A DNA stretch of 64,000 bases from a bacterium (GTDB lineage: Bacteria > Planctomycetota > Planctomycetia > Isosphaerales > Isosphaeraceae): the NCBI GenBank assembly GCA_016125085.1, contig WGMM01000018.1, positions 150,239 through 214,238 of the forward strand, given 5' to 3'. Below, piece after piece: positions 18,010 to 26,695 of the stretch (within the stretch, counting starts at the first letter, position 1; every line of letters begins with the position of its first letter). The notes below the pieces were generated by a model, which saw nothing but the letters and a program-made list of their open reading frames with translations, had not been told where the DNA came from and did no database searches. Both the position numbers and the translations under genes were made by a program.

Positions 18010-19740
18010 TTACGCGCCCAGGATCACCCGGCCGCGACGGGCCGGGGCATCCAGCGGGGGGCGGTCGGCCCGAACGTTCACGCTGCGGCCGCGAATCTTC
18101 ACGCCCTGCATCGCTTCGACGACCAGATCGGCCATGCTGGCCGGGATTTCGACGAGTGCGAACCGGTCGGTGAGATCGATCGCACCGATCTCCCTGCCCG
18201 AAACGCCAGCTTCGTTGGCGATTGCGCCGACGAGATCACGCGGCGATACGCCAGCGTCGCGGCCGATGCCGAAGTAAAGCTTCGCCATGCCCCGGTTCGT
18301 CGGGCGGCGGCCGGCACGCTGCCGTTCTTCGGCCGGATTTCGGCCTGGCCGGGATCGTTCACGACCACGGTCACGATCCTGATCCTGGGCGAAGGAATCG
18401 GTCTGGAAGTCGGGTTCCTCTTCAGCACGGACCGGTTGCCGCAGCAGCGAAAGTGCCGCGATGGCGACATCGGCCGGCGTGAATTCCTGCGAGAGTTCCT
18501 CGACGAGTTCGCGGAGGTCGTCGACAGCTTCCGGATTGGCCAGGGCTTCGCGTACTTTCTGACGGGTCTGGTCGATGCGAGAAGCTTCAAGGTCTTTGGC
18601 TGAAGGGATCTGGGCGATTTCGACCTTCTGCCGGGTGGCCCGTTCGATCTGTGTCAGGGCGAAGCGTTCCCGGGGCGTGGCCAGCGTGATCGCGATACCC
18701 GCGCGGCCAGCCCGGCCGACGCGGCCGATGCGGTGCACGTACTGGTCCGGATCGGTCGGCAGGTCGAAATTGATCACGTGCGAAAGGTGCGCGATATCGA
18801 GCCCCCGGGCGGCGATGTCCGTCGCGATGAGCAGGTCGGCCGAGCCTGAGCGGAACCGGCCCATCACCTGGTCACGCTGGTTCTGGGTCAACCCGCCGTG
18901 CAGGGCCAGCGGCTCGAAATTGCGGTGGCGCAGCAGATCGACGAGGCCGTCGGCATCGGACCGGGTTCGGCAGAAAATGATGGCCGATGCGGGGCGTTCG
19001 ATCTCGAGAATCCGGGCCAGCGATTTCGCCTTGTTTTCGCGGTGAACAATGTAAGCCGTCTGGCGGACTTTCGCTTCCTCGCCACTGGCGGGCAACTCTT
19101 TGGCGACCTTGATGCGGACAGGCCTGCGCAGGTGCCGTTTCGCGATTTCCTCGATCCGCGGCGGCATGGTCGCGGAGAAGAGCATGGTCTGGCGATCCTT
19201 CGGAGTCTCCGAAAGGATGGCGTCCATGTCTTCGGCGAAGCCCATGTTGAGCATTTCGTCGGCTTCGTCGAGCACGACGGTCGTGACGGCGTCAAGCGGC
19301 AACTTGCCTCGCCGGATCAGGTCGAGAGCCCGGCCGGGCGTGGCGACGATGACTTCGACCCCGCGCTGAATGGCCCGGATCTGGTCCGCGTAGCCCGTAC
19401 CGCCATAGACGGCCAGGACGTCGACCTTCACGGCCTTGCCGTAGGTCTTCATGGATTTGGCCACTTGAATGGCCAGTTCGCGTGTGGGCGTCAGGATCAG
19501 CACGGCCACGCCCTGCTTCCTGGCTTCTTCCGTGCGCAGCTTGTGCAGGATCGGCAGGGCGAACGCAGCGGTTTTGCCGGTGCCGGTGCCGGCCAGGCCG
19601 ACGATGTCCTTGCCTTCGAGGAGAACCGGGATCGCCTCGCGCTGAATGGGGGAAGGTTCCTTATATCCGATCGCACTCGTCAGGCGGGCATCGAGGCCCA
19701 TCGCGTCAAAACCGGAAATGACTTGTTCGGACTCGGACAT
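18010..19740 (-). CDS. DEAD-box ATP-dependent RNA helicase
   Basis: A 576-aa RNA helicase of the DeaD/CsdA type, acting in ribosome assembly or mRNA unwinding. Q motif near residues 9-33, Walker A GTGTGKT (51-57), PTREL (85-89), TPGR (134-137), DEAD (158-161), SAT (189-191) and HRIGRVGRAGR are all present. A charged Arg/Glu/Asp-rich linker (about 430-470) leads to a DbpA-like RNA-binding domain (KLYFGIGRDAGVSPRDLVGAI ... VEIP) and a basic tail. Start: ATG 19740 with AAAGG upstream, although the frame is open to 19794. A TATAAT box lies 68 bp upstream. The tandem metK terminator follows the gene. Confidence 0.93.
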   Translation of the reverse strand: MSESEQVISGFDAMGLDARLTSAIGYKEPSPIQREAIPVLLEGKDIVGLAGTGTGKTAAFALPILHKLRTEEARKQGVAVLILTPTRELAIQVAKSMKTYGKAVKVDVLAVYGGTGYADQIRAIQRGVEVIVATPGRALDLIRRGKLPLDAVTTVVLDEADEMLNMGFAEDMDAILSETPKDRQTMLFSATMPPRIEEIAKRHLRRPVRIKVAKELPASGEEAKVRQTAYIVHRENKAKSLARILEIERPASAIIFCRTRSDADGLVDLLRHRNFEPLALHGGLTQNQRDQVMGRFRSGSADLLIATDIAARGLDIAHLSHVINFDLPTDPDQYVHRIGRVGRAGRAGIAITLATPRERFALTQIERATRQKVEIAQIPSAKDLEASRIDQTRQKVREALANPEAVDDLRELVEELSQEFTPADVAIAALSLLRQPVRAEEEPDFQTDSFAQDQDRDRGRERSRPGRNPAEERQRAGRRPTNRGMAKLYFGIGRDAGVSPRDLVGAIANEAGVSGREIGAIDLTDRFALVEIPASMADLVVEAMQGVKIRGRSVNVRADRPPLDAPARRGRVILGA

Positions 19741-19807
19741 CAACTCTGTACCTTTCCCCCGGTGCGCAGTCCCGGTCACTTTGGATCTTTCCACTGGTCA
19801 ATCTGCA

Positions 19808-19813
19808 ATTATA
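19808..19813 (-). promoter_or_regulatory. -10 element of helicase gene
   Basis: A consensus TATAAT on the minus strand 68 bp upstream of the helicase start. The -35 is not convincing. Confidence 0.4.
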
Positions 19814-20032
19814 CCCGATTCATTGACGATTCGCTGGAAAATTCGTTCAGTACCACCCTTCGGAGTGCGAGAAATGATTCGGCGAAAACTCGCCCGGGCA
19901 CGGCCAATTTCGGGTCATGGAGTGATTCGGGCATCCACGGATAATTTTCCGGAAATTGTCCGAAAAACTTCGGAAAACTACCGGAATATCCTGCCATTCT
20001 TGTCGGAATTGGCTGGTCTGCCGATCGCCAGA

Positions 20033-21796
20033 TCAATCGGTGCTCGAATCGCCGAGCTTTCGAAGACGGATGTAATCCAGCCCGACCATGTGGGCTTTGA
20101 CGGCCGAAGGGTTCGCACCTTCCACCACGATCGCCAGAGTGTGCGGGCCCGCGCTGAGCTTCGTGGCCGCCAGTTTCAATTCGCCGCTCGAAACGACGTT
20201 GGGATATTCGTACAGGTCGATCGGTCCGGAGGCAATCTTTCCGTCGATTTCGCAGCGGATCACGGCATAATCGGCCGCCATGGTGAAAGTGCCCAGGATT
20301 TCGAAGTCACCGGCCTCCTGATTCGTGAATTCCAGCTCCAGGCGATCGCCCGGTTTCGCGCCGGTCCAGAACAATTGGTGGCCGCCGCTCCATTTGCCGG
20401 ACTTGAAGGGTTTCATTTCCTGGACCAGCGTTTTTCCGGCCGATGTTTTCGAAACCTTGAGCGATTCGGCTTCGAGCGCGCCCGCGACTTTCCCGGTACC
20501 GGGCTCGATTTTCGCTTCAGGTCCACGGGCCGTGGCGGTGCTGAAATCCTTGATAGGTTTCGGCTGGGCGTCTTCGAAATCGGACTGACGCACTTTCGAT
20601 TTACGATGGATCAGCACATGAGCACCCTTCATGCCGCCCACGACGATGTCGGGCAGGCCGTCGCGATTGACGTCGGCGATGCTCACCTGGCGGCCGATTC
20701 CGGCTTCGCCGTCGGCCTTGTAGGGCACGTAATCCACGCCTTTATCCGTGCGGGTGAGGCGGAACCAGTAGACGACGGCCCCGGCGTCCCACATCGGGCT
20801 CTTTTTGTGGTGCGAATAGTAGGTTTTGCCGGTGACGATGTCCTTGAGGCCGTCGCCGTCCATGTCGACGAGGGCGACCGAATGGGGCTCGCTGAACACG
20901 ACACCGTAGCGGTTCTGCCCGGGCTTCGCGCCCATGATCAGATGCTTGCGGAAGACCGGTTCAGGCCCGGAACGGTCCTGCTCGTACCAGGCCAGGCCGA
21001 AGTCGTGGGCGGCCAGGCTGGTGATGATGTCGTTGTCGCCGTCGCCGTCCACGTCATAGGCGTGCATTTCGGCCCCGCCGTAGGAATCGGTAAATGGCAC
21101 GGAATGGAATTTCCAGGTCGTTTCCGTCGGCATTTCTTTCGGCTGTTCGAACCAGCCTGCGGCCATGAGGATATCCAGCTTTCCGTCGCCGTTGACGTCG
21201 CCGATCCCCAACCCGTGGCCGAAACGTTCGGGGGCCTTTTCGTCCGATACCTTATGAAATTTCCATGTTTCGAAAGGCCTGGACCAGTCGATCGTGGCGA
21301 AGCCGAACGCCCCGCCCTTCGTGCAGATGAGTTCCGGCCTGGCGTCGCCGACGATGTCCAGGAACTGGGGCGATTCGTTCGAAACTTCTTCGATCACCTG
21401 GTGCTTTTTCCAATGTCCTTTCACGCCGCTCGATTTCGGGTTTTCGTAGACATACGCCGGCGTGCCGGGGAAACCGACGACGAAGACCTCGGCGGCTCCG
21501 TCGCCATTGAAATCGTGCACCCAGTTGAAGAAATTGTCGGCATAGCCTTCGGTCGGCTGGGGTTTGGGCGGATAAATTTCGTGTGCGGTTTCGAATTTCG
21601 GCCCTTCGTACCAGTAGGGGCCATAAACGACGTCCGAATCGCCGTCGCCGTCGATATCGCCGGCATTCGCCCCTTCGGAAAAGTAGACATCCGTCAGTCT
21701 CTGGCGGTCGAACGAGTGCAGGAAGTGGTCTTCAGCCGCCGAAATTCCTGCTATGCCGAAAAGCAGCAGGGCCGAGACGATCGATCGGGAAATCAT
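20033..21796 (-). CDS. secreted FG-GAP/VCBS repeat protein with C-terminal carbohydrate-binding-like domain
   Basis: A 587-aa exported protein with signal peptide (MISRSIVSALLLFGIAGISAAE). Residues ~30-400 hold repeated calcium-binding FG-GAP/VCBS units: DIDGDGDSD, DFNGDGAAE, DVNGDGKLD, DVDGDGDND, DMDGDGLKD, DVNRDGLPD, expected to fold as a beta-propeller. The last ~130 residues (KWSGGHQLFWTGAKPGDRLELEF...TLAIVVEGANP...GLDYIRL) resemble the beta-sandwich found at the C-terminus of planctomycete DUF2961-type secreted enzymes, which may bind polysaccharide. The start at 21796 (GGAG 9 nt upstream) gives the signal peptide; the frame continues to 22000 without cause. Divergent from the GH32-like gene. 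Confidence 0.85.
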   Translation of the reverse strand: MISRSIVSALLLFGIAGISAAEDHFLHSFDRQRLTDVYFSEGANAGDIDGDGDSDVVYGPYWYEGPKFETAHEIYPPKPQPTEGYADNFFNWVHDFNGDGAAEVFVVGFPGTPAYVYENPKSSGVKGHWKKHQVIEEVSNESPQFLDIVGDARPELICTKGGAFGFATIDWSRPFETWKFHKVSDEKAPERFGHGLGIGDVNGDGKLDILMAAGWFEQPKEMPTETTWKFHSVPFTDSYGGAEMHAYDVDGDGDNDIITSLAAHDFGLAWYEQDRSGPEPVFRKHLIMGAKPGQNRYGVVFSEPHSVALVDMDGDGLKDIVTGKTYYSHHKKSPMWDAGAVVYWFRLTRTDKGVDYVPYKADGEAGIGRQVSIADVNRDGLPDIVVGGMKGAHVLIHRKSKVRQSDFEDAQPKPIKDFSTATARGPEAKIEPGTGKVAGALEAESLKVSKTSAGKTLVQEMKPFKSGKWSGGHQLFWTGAKPGDRLELEFTNQEAGDFEILGTFTMAADYAVIRCEIDGKIASGPIDLYEYPNVVSSGELKLAATKLSAGPHTLAIVVEGANPSAVKAHMVGLDYIRLRKLGDSSTD

Positions 21797-22098
21797 CGGG
21801 AAGCTCCAGTGATGGACGGCCGGGAGAGCGATGCGAGCGGTTCCGGGCACCGGTGGCGAATGGGGGGAGCGTGGTCGCCCCGGGCACGCGATTCGACTCA
21901 ATATAGCCGGTCCGGGAAGCGGAAGATACCGATCGATGAAATGCCGCTGGAGCATGCGAAAATGCCGAGAACCTTCGAAATCGCCAAGCGGGTGTCGCAC
22001 GGTTCGGTCTCATGTATAATCACGCACGGGTTTCCGACCCTGTCCGGATCGAACCGACGCCTTTCGACCGTCCTCTCTCCCAAAAATCGAGAAACGCT
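21797..22098. other. divergent intergenic region, FG-GAP / GH32
   Basis: 302 bp between two divergent secreted-protein genes. It holds TATAAT at 22015-22020 facing the GH32 gene and TATATT on the minus strand at 21905-21900, each without a good -35. Nothing else seen. Confidence 0.5.
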
Positions 22099-23661
22099 AT
22101 GGCTCTTTCGGATTTCATCGCCCGCCGGTCGAGACTAGTCTTCGCGGTCTGGGCGATCGCACTGGCCGGGATCGGCTGCGGCGTTGCGACCGCAGCGGAC
22201 GACACGGTTCCGCCCGAAGCGATGGTGCTGAACTATCACCTGATGCATCCAGGCGGCAAGAGCCTGCCGGGGGACCCGAACGCGGCGTTCTGCATCGACG
22301 GCGTCTATCATCTGCATTACATCCTGCAGCATCCGTGGAAGGAGGGGCGGTCGTTTTCGTTCGTGCATGTGACGAGCACGGATATGCTGCACTGGAAGTG
22401 GGAAACGACGAAGCTGCAGCCGGCCTTCACGGGCCATGGCATGTTCAGCGGCACGGGGTTTCTGACGAAAGAGGGGCGGCCGGCGGCGATCTATCACGGG
22501 CAGGGATCGGGCCGGAACCAGATCGCCATCGCGAAAGACGGCAAGCTGACGGAATGGGAAAAGCCGTTTCCGGTCGACGTGCGCAACGCCGACGGTACCG
22601 AGGCGAAGATCAACCACTGGGATCCGGACTGTTTTATCGTCGGCGACACGTACTACGCGATCTCTGGCGGCGAAAACCCGCCTGTGTTCAAGTCGAAGGA
22701 CCTGAAGACATGGACGCTTGTGGGCGACTTCCTGGCCCACGACATGCCTGATGTGGCGAAGGGTGAGGATGTCTCGTGCCCCAATATATTCGAAATCGGC
22801 GACAAGTTGATGCTGCTGTGCATCAGCCATGATCTGGGCTGCCGGTATTACATCGGCGACTGGGACGCGAAGGCCGAGAAGTTCGTGCCTGAGAAGCACG
22901 CCCGCATGAACTGGCGGCGCGAGAATCAGAGCCTGTTCAGCCGGGAAAACTGGCGGGTCGACATCTTCGCGCCGGAGAGCGTGCTGACCCCCGACGGCCG
23001 CCGCGTGATGTGGGCCTGGTGCTCGACCATCGACCGCAGCGACGGCAAGATGAGCGAGCTGACGATTCAGTCTTTGCCGCGTGAGCTGAGCATGCCGACT
23101 GACGGAAATCTGCGGATCAGGCCGATTCGGGAGCTGGAATCGCTGCGTTTCGAACCGACGGTGGCCGAAAACGTGGCTGTCGACCATGTCGATCGTACGC
23201 TGCTGGCGGACCGGTCGCCGAAGGGCAAGAAAATTGCCGACGTGACCGATTCGGCCGAGATCCGCATCACGATCGACCGGAAGGAAGCCGAGCGCAAGCT
23301 GTTCGGCTTCACGGTGTTCGCGGATGGCCAGGGCGGCGGCTTGCCGATCGTGTTCCGGCCCGAGACCGGGGCCCTCAGGCTGGGTACGACCGAGGCCCCG
23401 TTTTCGATCGCCGAACTGCCTGAGGGTGAAGATATTACGCTGCGGATCTTCGTGGACAGGCACATCGTCGAGGTGTTCGTGAATGACCGCCAGGCGATGA
23501 TCGGACATTATCGCGATTATGCCGGGCGGACGGCCCTGAATGCATTTACCGTCGGCGCTCCGACGAAGCTTCGCAAGGTGGAAACCTGGAAGTTGAAGCC
23601 GACGAACCAGGGCTTTCGCGAGGCTCAGAAGAACAGGATCTGGGAGCCGCAATCGCGATGA
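22099..23661 (+). CDS. GH32-like secreted glycoside hydrolase family protein
   Basis: A 520-aa exported protein of the five-bladed beta-propeller GH32 family (fructan and sucrose hydrolases). Residues ~1-33 are a signal peptide (VWAIALAGIGCGVATAADD; the Cys27 could alternatively be a lipobox). GDPN at 58-61 supplies the GH32 nucleophile-type Asp59; WDPD at 174-177 corresponds to the RDP motif. At 226-228 the canonical acid/base 'EC' is replaced by SC (DVSCPNIFEIGDK). The C-terminal part after ~370 resembles the beta-sandwich module (DRHIVEVFVNDRQ). Whether it hydrolyses fructans is uncertain because of the missing Glu. The ATG at 22099 is 79 bp after the TATAAT. Confidence 0.75.
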   Translation: MALSDFIARRSRLVFAVWAIALAGIGCGVATAADDTVPPEAMVLNYHLMHPGGKSLPGDPNAAFCIDGVYHLHYILQHPWKEGRSFSFVHVTSTDMLHWKWETTKLQPAFTGHGMFSGTGFLTKEGRPAAIYHGQGSGRNQIAIAKDGKLTEWEKPFPVDVRNADGTEAKINHWDPDCFIVGDTYYAISGGENPPVFKSKDLKTWTLVGDFLAHDMPDVAKGEDVSCPNIFEIGDKLMLLCISHDLGCRYYIGDWDAKAEKFVPEKHARMNWRRENQSLFSRENWRVDIFAPESVLTPDGRRVMWAWCSTIDRSDGKMSELTIQSLPRELSMPTDGNLRIRPIRELESLRFEPTVAENVAVDHVDRTLLADRSPKGKKIADVTDSAEIRITIDRKEAERKLFGFTVFADGQGGGLPIVFRPETGALRLGTTEAPFSIAELPEGEDITLRIFVDRHIVEVFVNDRQAMIGHYRDYAGRTALNAFTVGAPTKLRKVETWKLKPTNQGFREAQKNRIWEPQSR

Positions 23662-23732
23662 TCGTGCGTTCGGAGCGGGATTCGAACGGTCGTGAGGCCT
23701 GGTGACGTTTCGGATTCGATCGGAAAAGGAAT

Positions 23733-24179
23733 ATGAGCGAAAAAATCGAAGCCGTCGCGGAAGTTCGTGCGAACGTATCCGCCGAGCAGCTTTTCGACGC
23801 CTGGCTCGATCCTGCCAAGGTCAGGGCCTGGATGGCCGCGGCCTTGCAGGAAATGGGGCTGGAGGGCGACATTCGGGCCGTTGAGATCGATGCCCGGGAG
23901 GGCGGCCGGTTCCTGTTCGCCGACCAGCGGGGCGAAGCGGAAGCCCGGCATTGGGGCGTTTATCGGGCGGTGGACCGGCCAGGCCGCATCGAATTTACCT
24001 GGATTACCGATCCGGCGGACGAGCGCGATCCTTCCGTCGTGATGCTGACGATCACGGCCGATGGCGAAAATTGCCTTGCGAGGATCGTGCATACGATCGA
24101 CGCCCGCTGGGCAGAATACGCCCCAAGAATTTCGGCCTCGTGGGAGCGAATGTTACGGCACGCGGCCGAGATCGCCTGA
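23733..24179 (+). CDS. SRPBCC/AHSA1-domain protein
   Basis: A 148-aa cytoplasmic protein of the START-like SRPBCC superfamily (AHSA1/CalC type), which binds hydrophobic ligands or acts as an Hsp90 co-factor homologue. Visible markers are VSAEQLFDAWLDPAKVRAWM at the start, GEGGRF-like EGGRFLFAD, HWGVYRAVDRPGRIEFTW and ASWERMLRHAA at the end. AAAAGGA lies directly before ATG 23733. It follows the GH32-like gene by 71 bp and converges with a small gene. The ligand is unknown; members of this family occur next to stress or antibiotic-resistance regulators, none of which lies here. Confidence 0.88.
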   Translation: MSEKIEAVAEVRANVSAEQLFDAWLDPAKVRAWMAAALQEMGLEGDIRAVEIDAREGGRFLFADQRGEAEARHWGVYRAVDRPGRIEFTWITDPADERDPSVVMLTITADGENCLARIVHTIDARWAEYAPRISASWERMLRHAAEIA

Positions 24180-24192
24180 ACGCGCGGCTCGG

Positions 24193-24462
24193 TCAGGCCT
24201 TTGCGCGGACACCCAGGTTCGTGGGCCAGTTGGGGTCGTAGGCGAGTGAGAAAATACGCTGGACGGCTTCGGCACGGGGGCGATCGGATTCGGAGAGCGC
24301 TGCGAGCGCCTCATGAATCTGTTCGAGCCGCGGGTCATTGGCGTGCTGGGGATCTTCCGGGGCGTGGTCGAACCGGTCCAGCAGCGCGGCGAGATCGAGG
24401 ATCGACTTGCGAATTTCGAGGAAGTCGTCGTTGAGGATCCGGGATTTGGTACGTCGGTTCAT
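24193..24462 (-). CDS. small conserved hypothetical protein
   Basis: An 89-aa cytoplasmic protein, largely helical, beginning NRRTKSRILNDDFLEIRKSILDLAALLDRFDH and ending FSLAYDPNWPTNLGVRAKA. I recall similar short planctomycete hypotheticals with the same SRILNDDFLEIR and YDPNW ends but no function. The ATG at 24462 is chosen from that opening; a GTG at 24516 is open in frame. It converges with the SRPBCC gene with only 13 bp between stop codons and is divergent from the proline-rich exoprotein. Confidence 0.6.
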   Translation of the reverse strand: MNRRTKSRILNDDFLEIRKSILDLAALLDRFDHAPEDPQHANDPRLEQIHEALAALSESDRPRAEAVQRIFSLAYDPNWPTNLGVRAKA

Positions 24463-24602
24463 CGGAATGGCGCTCAAGTCGTCGGAATCGTGGGCGAGTG
24501 CGATCGAGGCGAACACCGACTATCATAAAGAAAAATCGGGTTGACCGGAAGTTTGCCCCGGGATCATTCGTTACGACCGTAAATCTCAACCTTGGCTTAC
24601 GC

Positions 24603-24631
24603 TTGGTTTCGGTGCATCCGTGCTTTAGAAT
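24603..24631 (+). promoter_or_regulatory. promoter of proline-rich exoprotein gene
   Basis: TTGGTT (24603-24608) and TAGAAT (24626-24631) are spaced 17 bp, 119 bp upstream of the ATG. Confidence 0.45.
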
Positions 24632-24750
24632 GGAGTGCGTCGGCCGCGATCGCCCGAAACTTGAGGCGATCCTGGGCGAATTCGAGCGAAGGTTCGGATT
24701 CGGACGTTTCCTGCGGCGTACGGAACGATTGTCTTCGGTGGAGTCGCTCG

Positions 24751-26313
24751 ATGTTCGCTCGACCTGGTTTTCGGAAGCGAAAAATGGTCCGCCGATCGGT
24801 GCAGGCCCTGGCACTGATGGTGGCTGCTACGACCGAACATGCCGCACAGGCGGATTTTCCGGTCGTTGTGCAGTCCTATTCGATCGTGCCTGAGAGCGTC
24901 GTCATTCTGCCCGGTACGGTCTTGATGCCGACGGGGCTTTCGGTCGTCGCTCCTCGTACGGTCGTTCGGTACGAATCCTTCCCTGGTCCGATCGTACCCA
25001 CGGTCACATGGCTGCCGGGCGTAACGTATCTCCAGACCACGGAATGGCTTCCGCTGGAAATGCCGTGCGGTTCGACGGTGATCGAAACGCCATTGACGGG
25101 ATCGACGGTCGTCGAGTCGCCGGTGCTTTCATCGCCGCAGACTCGGACCGTCGAAGAACTTCCGATCGAATCGAAGGCTCAGGAAACGGCGCCTGAACCG
25201 GCGAAGGAGGGAGCCGATCAGGAAGAGCCGGATCTGAAGCACAACGTTCAGACGCCTCCCGGATTGCCGGAACCGCCGAAAGCGAATGACCTGAAACCGG
25301 CTGCTGAAGCCCCGAAGGCTGAAGCCCCGAAGGACGACGACATTCCGCCGAACGAGACGAATCCCGGGGCATCGTTGCCGCCCGCGAAGGAAACGCCTCG
25401 AAACGCGGCACCAGCGGAGCCGCCGCCAGCCGCGAAGCCTTCACCCACAAGCGACAAGGAAACCGTTCCCCCGGCTGGGAAGCCCACCGACCCGGTGCCT
25501 TCCATTCCTCTGCCGGAGGCTGCGTCCGAAACCAAAGTGCCGCCGGCGAAAACGAATGCACCGGTAGAACCGCCCCCGGCCGCACCGGCGGACGAGGCGA
25601 AACCTGGGGCGCTTGTCGAACCTGGCAGCCCCAGTATTCCTCTGCCTGAAGCCTCGGTACCTGAACTGGCACCCGTGAAGCCGGATGCAGCGAAATCGCC
25701 GGTAACGCCCACTTCGGCCACTGGCAAATCCGCAGAGGAAAAACCCGCGAAGACGACGGAGCCCGCGAAAAACGCGGAAGCCACGAAGCCGCTGATCGAA
25801 CTGCCCGAAATTCCGCCGCCCGTCGACGAACTTCCACCTGCGAAGGAAAAGGAGACGGTAAGGCCTGTGACGCCTCTGCCCGATCTGCCGTTGCCGGAAG
25901 ATCTGCCACCTGCTCAGGATACTTCGGCCAAGCCGCTGGATCCGCAGGCAGTGAAGGCTGCGGAAACGACGATGAAGCGGCGTGAGGCCCAGCGGCCCGT
26001 GATCGAGAGCAAGCCTGGCGGCGCGGCCGAGCCAGCGATCGCCGAGTTGGAGATTCTCGTGCGGTCATCCCGTTCCGGTTCGCCGGAAGATGGCGTCACC
26101 GTACGATTCCTCGAAAACACAAGCGGCGAGCGTTTCGAAGCGGTCACGGACCGAAGCGGTTTCGCTCGAGTGATGGTGCCGAAGGGAGCCTGGGAGGTGG
26201 AAGTCGAGTCGCTCGGCGGCCGTCGTTACGTCCTGGGCGACGTAGTCTCCCAAAATGGCCGTGTGACGACCTCTTCGGGTCGGGATTTGCCGAGACTGGA
26301 AATCCAGCGATAA
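24751..26313 (+). CDS. secreted Pro/Glu/Ala-rich protein with C-terminal beta-sandwich-like domain
   Basis: A 520-aa predicted exported protein, function unknown. After MFARPGFRKRKMVRR, a hydrophobic stretch (SVQALALMVAATTEHAAQA) is a signal peptide. A ~90-aa structured segment (VVQSYSIVPESVVILPGTVLMPTG...LPGVTYL) is followed by ~300 residues of low-complexity P/E/A/K-rich linker with recurrent PSIPLPEA / PDLPLPED / IELPEIPPP motifs. The final ~90 residues (AELEILVRSSRSGSPEDGVTVRFLENTSGERFEAVTDRSGFARVMVPKG) resemble carboxypeptidase-regulatory or Ig-like beta-sandwiches. GGTGGAG precedes the ATG at 24751. Its linker suggests a cell-wall- or outer-membrane-spanning role (inference). Confidence 0.75.
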   Translation: MFARPGFRKRKMVRRSVQALALMVAATTEHAAQADFPVVVQSYSIVPESVVILPGTVLMPTGLSVVAPRTVVRYESFPGPIVPTVTWLPGVTYLQTTEWLPLEMPCGSTVIETPLTGSTVVESPVLSSPQTRTVEELPIESKAQETAPEPAKEGADQEEPDLKHNVQTPPGLPEPPKANDLKPAAEAPKAEAPKDDDIPPNETNPGASLPPAKETPRNAAPAEPPPAAKPSPTSDKETVPPAGKPTDPVPSIPLPEAASETKVPPAKTNAPVEPPPAAPADEAKPGALVEPGSPSIPLPEASVPELAPVKPDAAKSPVTPTSATGKSAEEKPAKTTEPAKNAEATKPLIELPEIPPPVDELPPAKEKETVRPVTPLPDLPLPEDLPPAQDTSAKPLDPQAVKAAETTMKRREAQRPVIESKPGGAAEPAIAELEILVRSSRSGSPEDGVTVRFLENTSGERFEAVTDRSGFARVMVPKGAWEVEVESLGGRRYVLGDVVSQNGRVTTSSGRDLPRLEIQR

Positions 26314-26396
26314 TTCGGCTTTCCTGACTTTCGGCCTTCCTGGCCGGGCGTGGTGAAGCGTTGCATTTGACTTGCACAGGGAAAGGACGGCGATCC

Positions 26397-26663
26397 GTGG
26401 AACCTCTCGAACCTCGCAACGAAATGGTGCGTGTCTGCAGCGTTCCTAACGAGATGGAAGCGGCCGTAGTCGTGGGCATGCTGGCGGAAGACGGAATCGT
26501 GGCGGCGACCGACTCCGCGCCGGGGTCGACGATCTTCGGGGGGCTGATGTTCGAATCGGGGCATCATGTGCTCGTGCCGCGTTCGCAAGTCGAGAAAGCG
26601 AAGGCGCTTCTGGCGGATCACCCCCACTTCCGCGATATCGAAGACGAGCCGGCGGATTCTTGA
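26397..26663 (+). CDS. DUF2007-type putative signal-transducing protein
   Basis: An 88-aa protein with the DUF2007 pattern: MVRVCSVPNEMEAAVVVGMLAEDGI at the start, then GLMFESGHHVLVPRSQVEKAKALLADH. Members are small cytoplasmic proteins of unknown mechanism thought to bind nucleotides or metal. The start is GTG at 26397 with AAAGGA about 9 nt upstream, so the protein begins VEPLEPRNE; the TTG at 26361 is less likely. Its stop codon overlaps a possible TTG start of the glycosyltransferase gene by 4 nt, so they may be translationally coupled. Confidence 0.75.
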   Translation: MEPLEPRNEMVRVCSVPNEMEAAVVVGMLAEDGIVAATDSAPGSTIFGGLMFESGHHVLVPRSQVEKAKALLADHPHFRDIEDEPADS

Positions 26664-26695
26664 ACACGCGAGGCCTTGAAGAAATCCCGTTCGGT

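Noticed and set aside
19646..22138. Open frame of about 830 codons on the plus strand opposite the helicase end and FG-GAP gene
   Set aside because: The encoded sequence shows no family motif and spans an intergenic promoter region; opposite-strand FG-GAP repeats explain the open frame.
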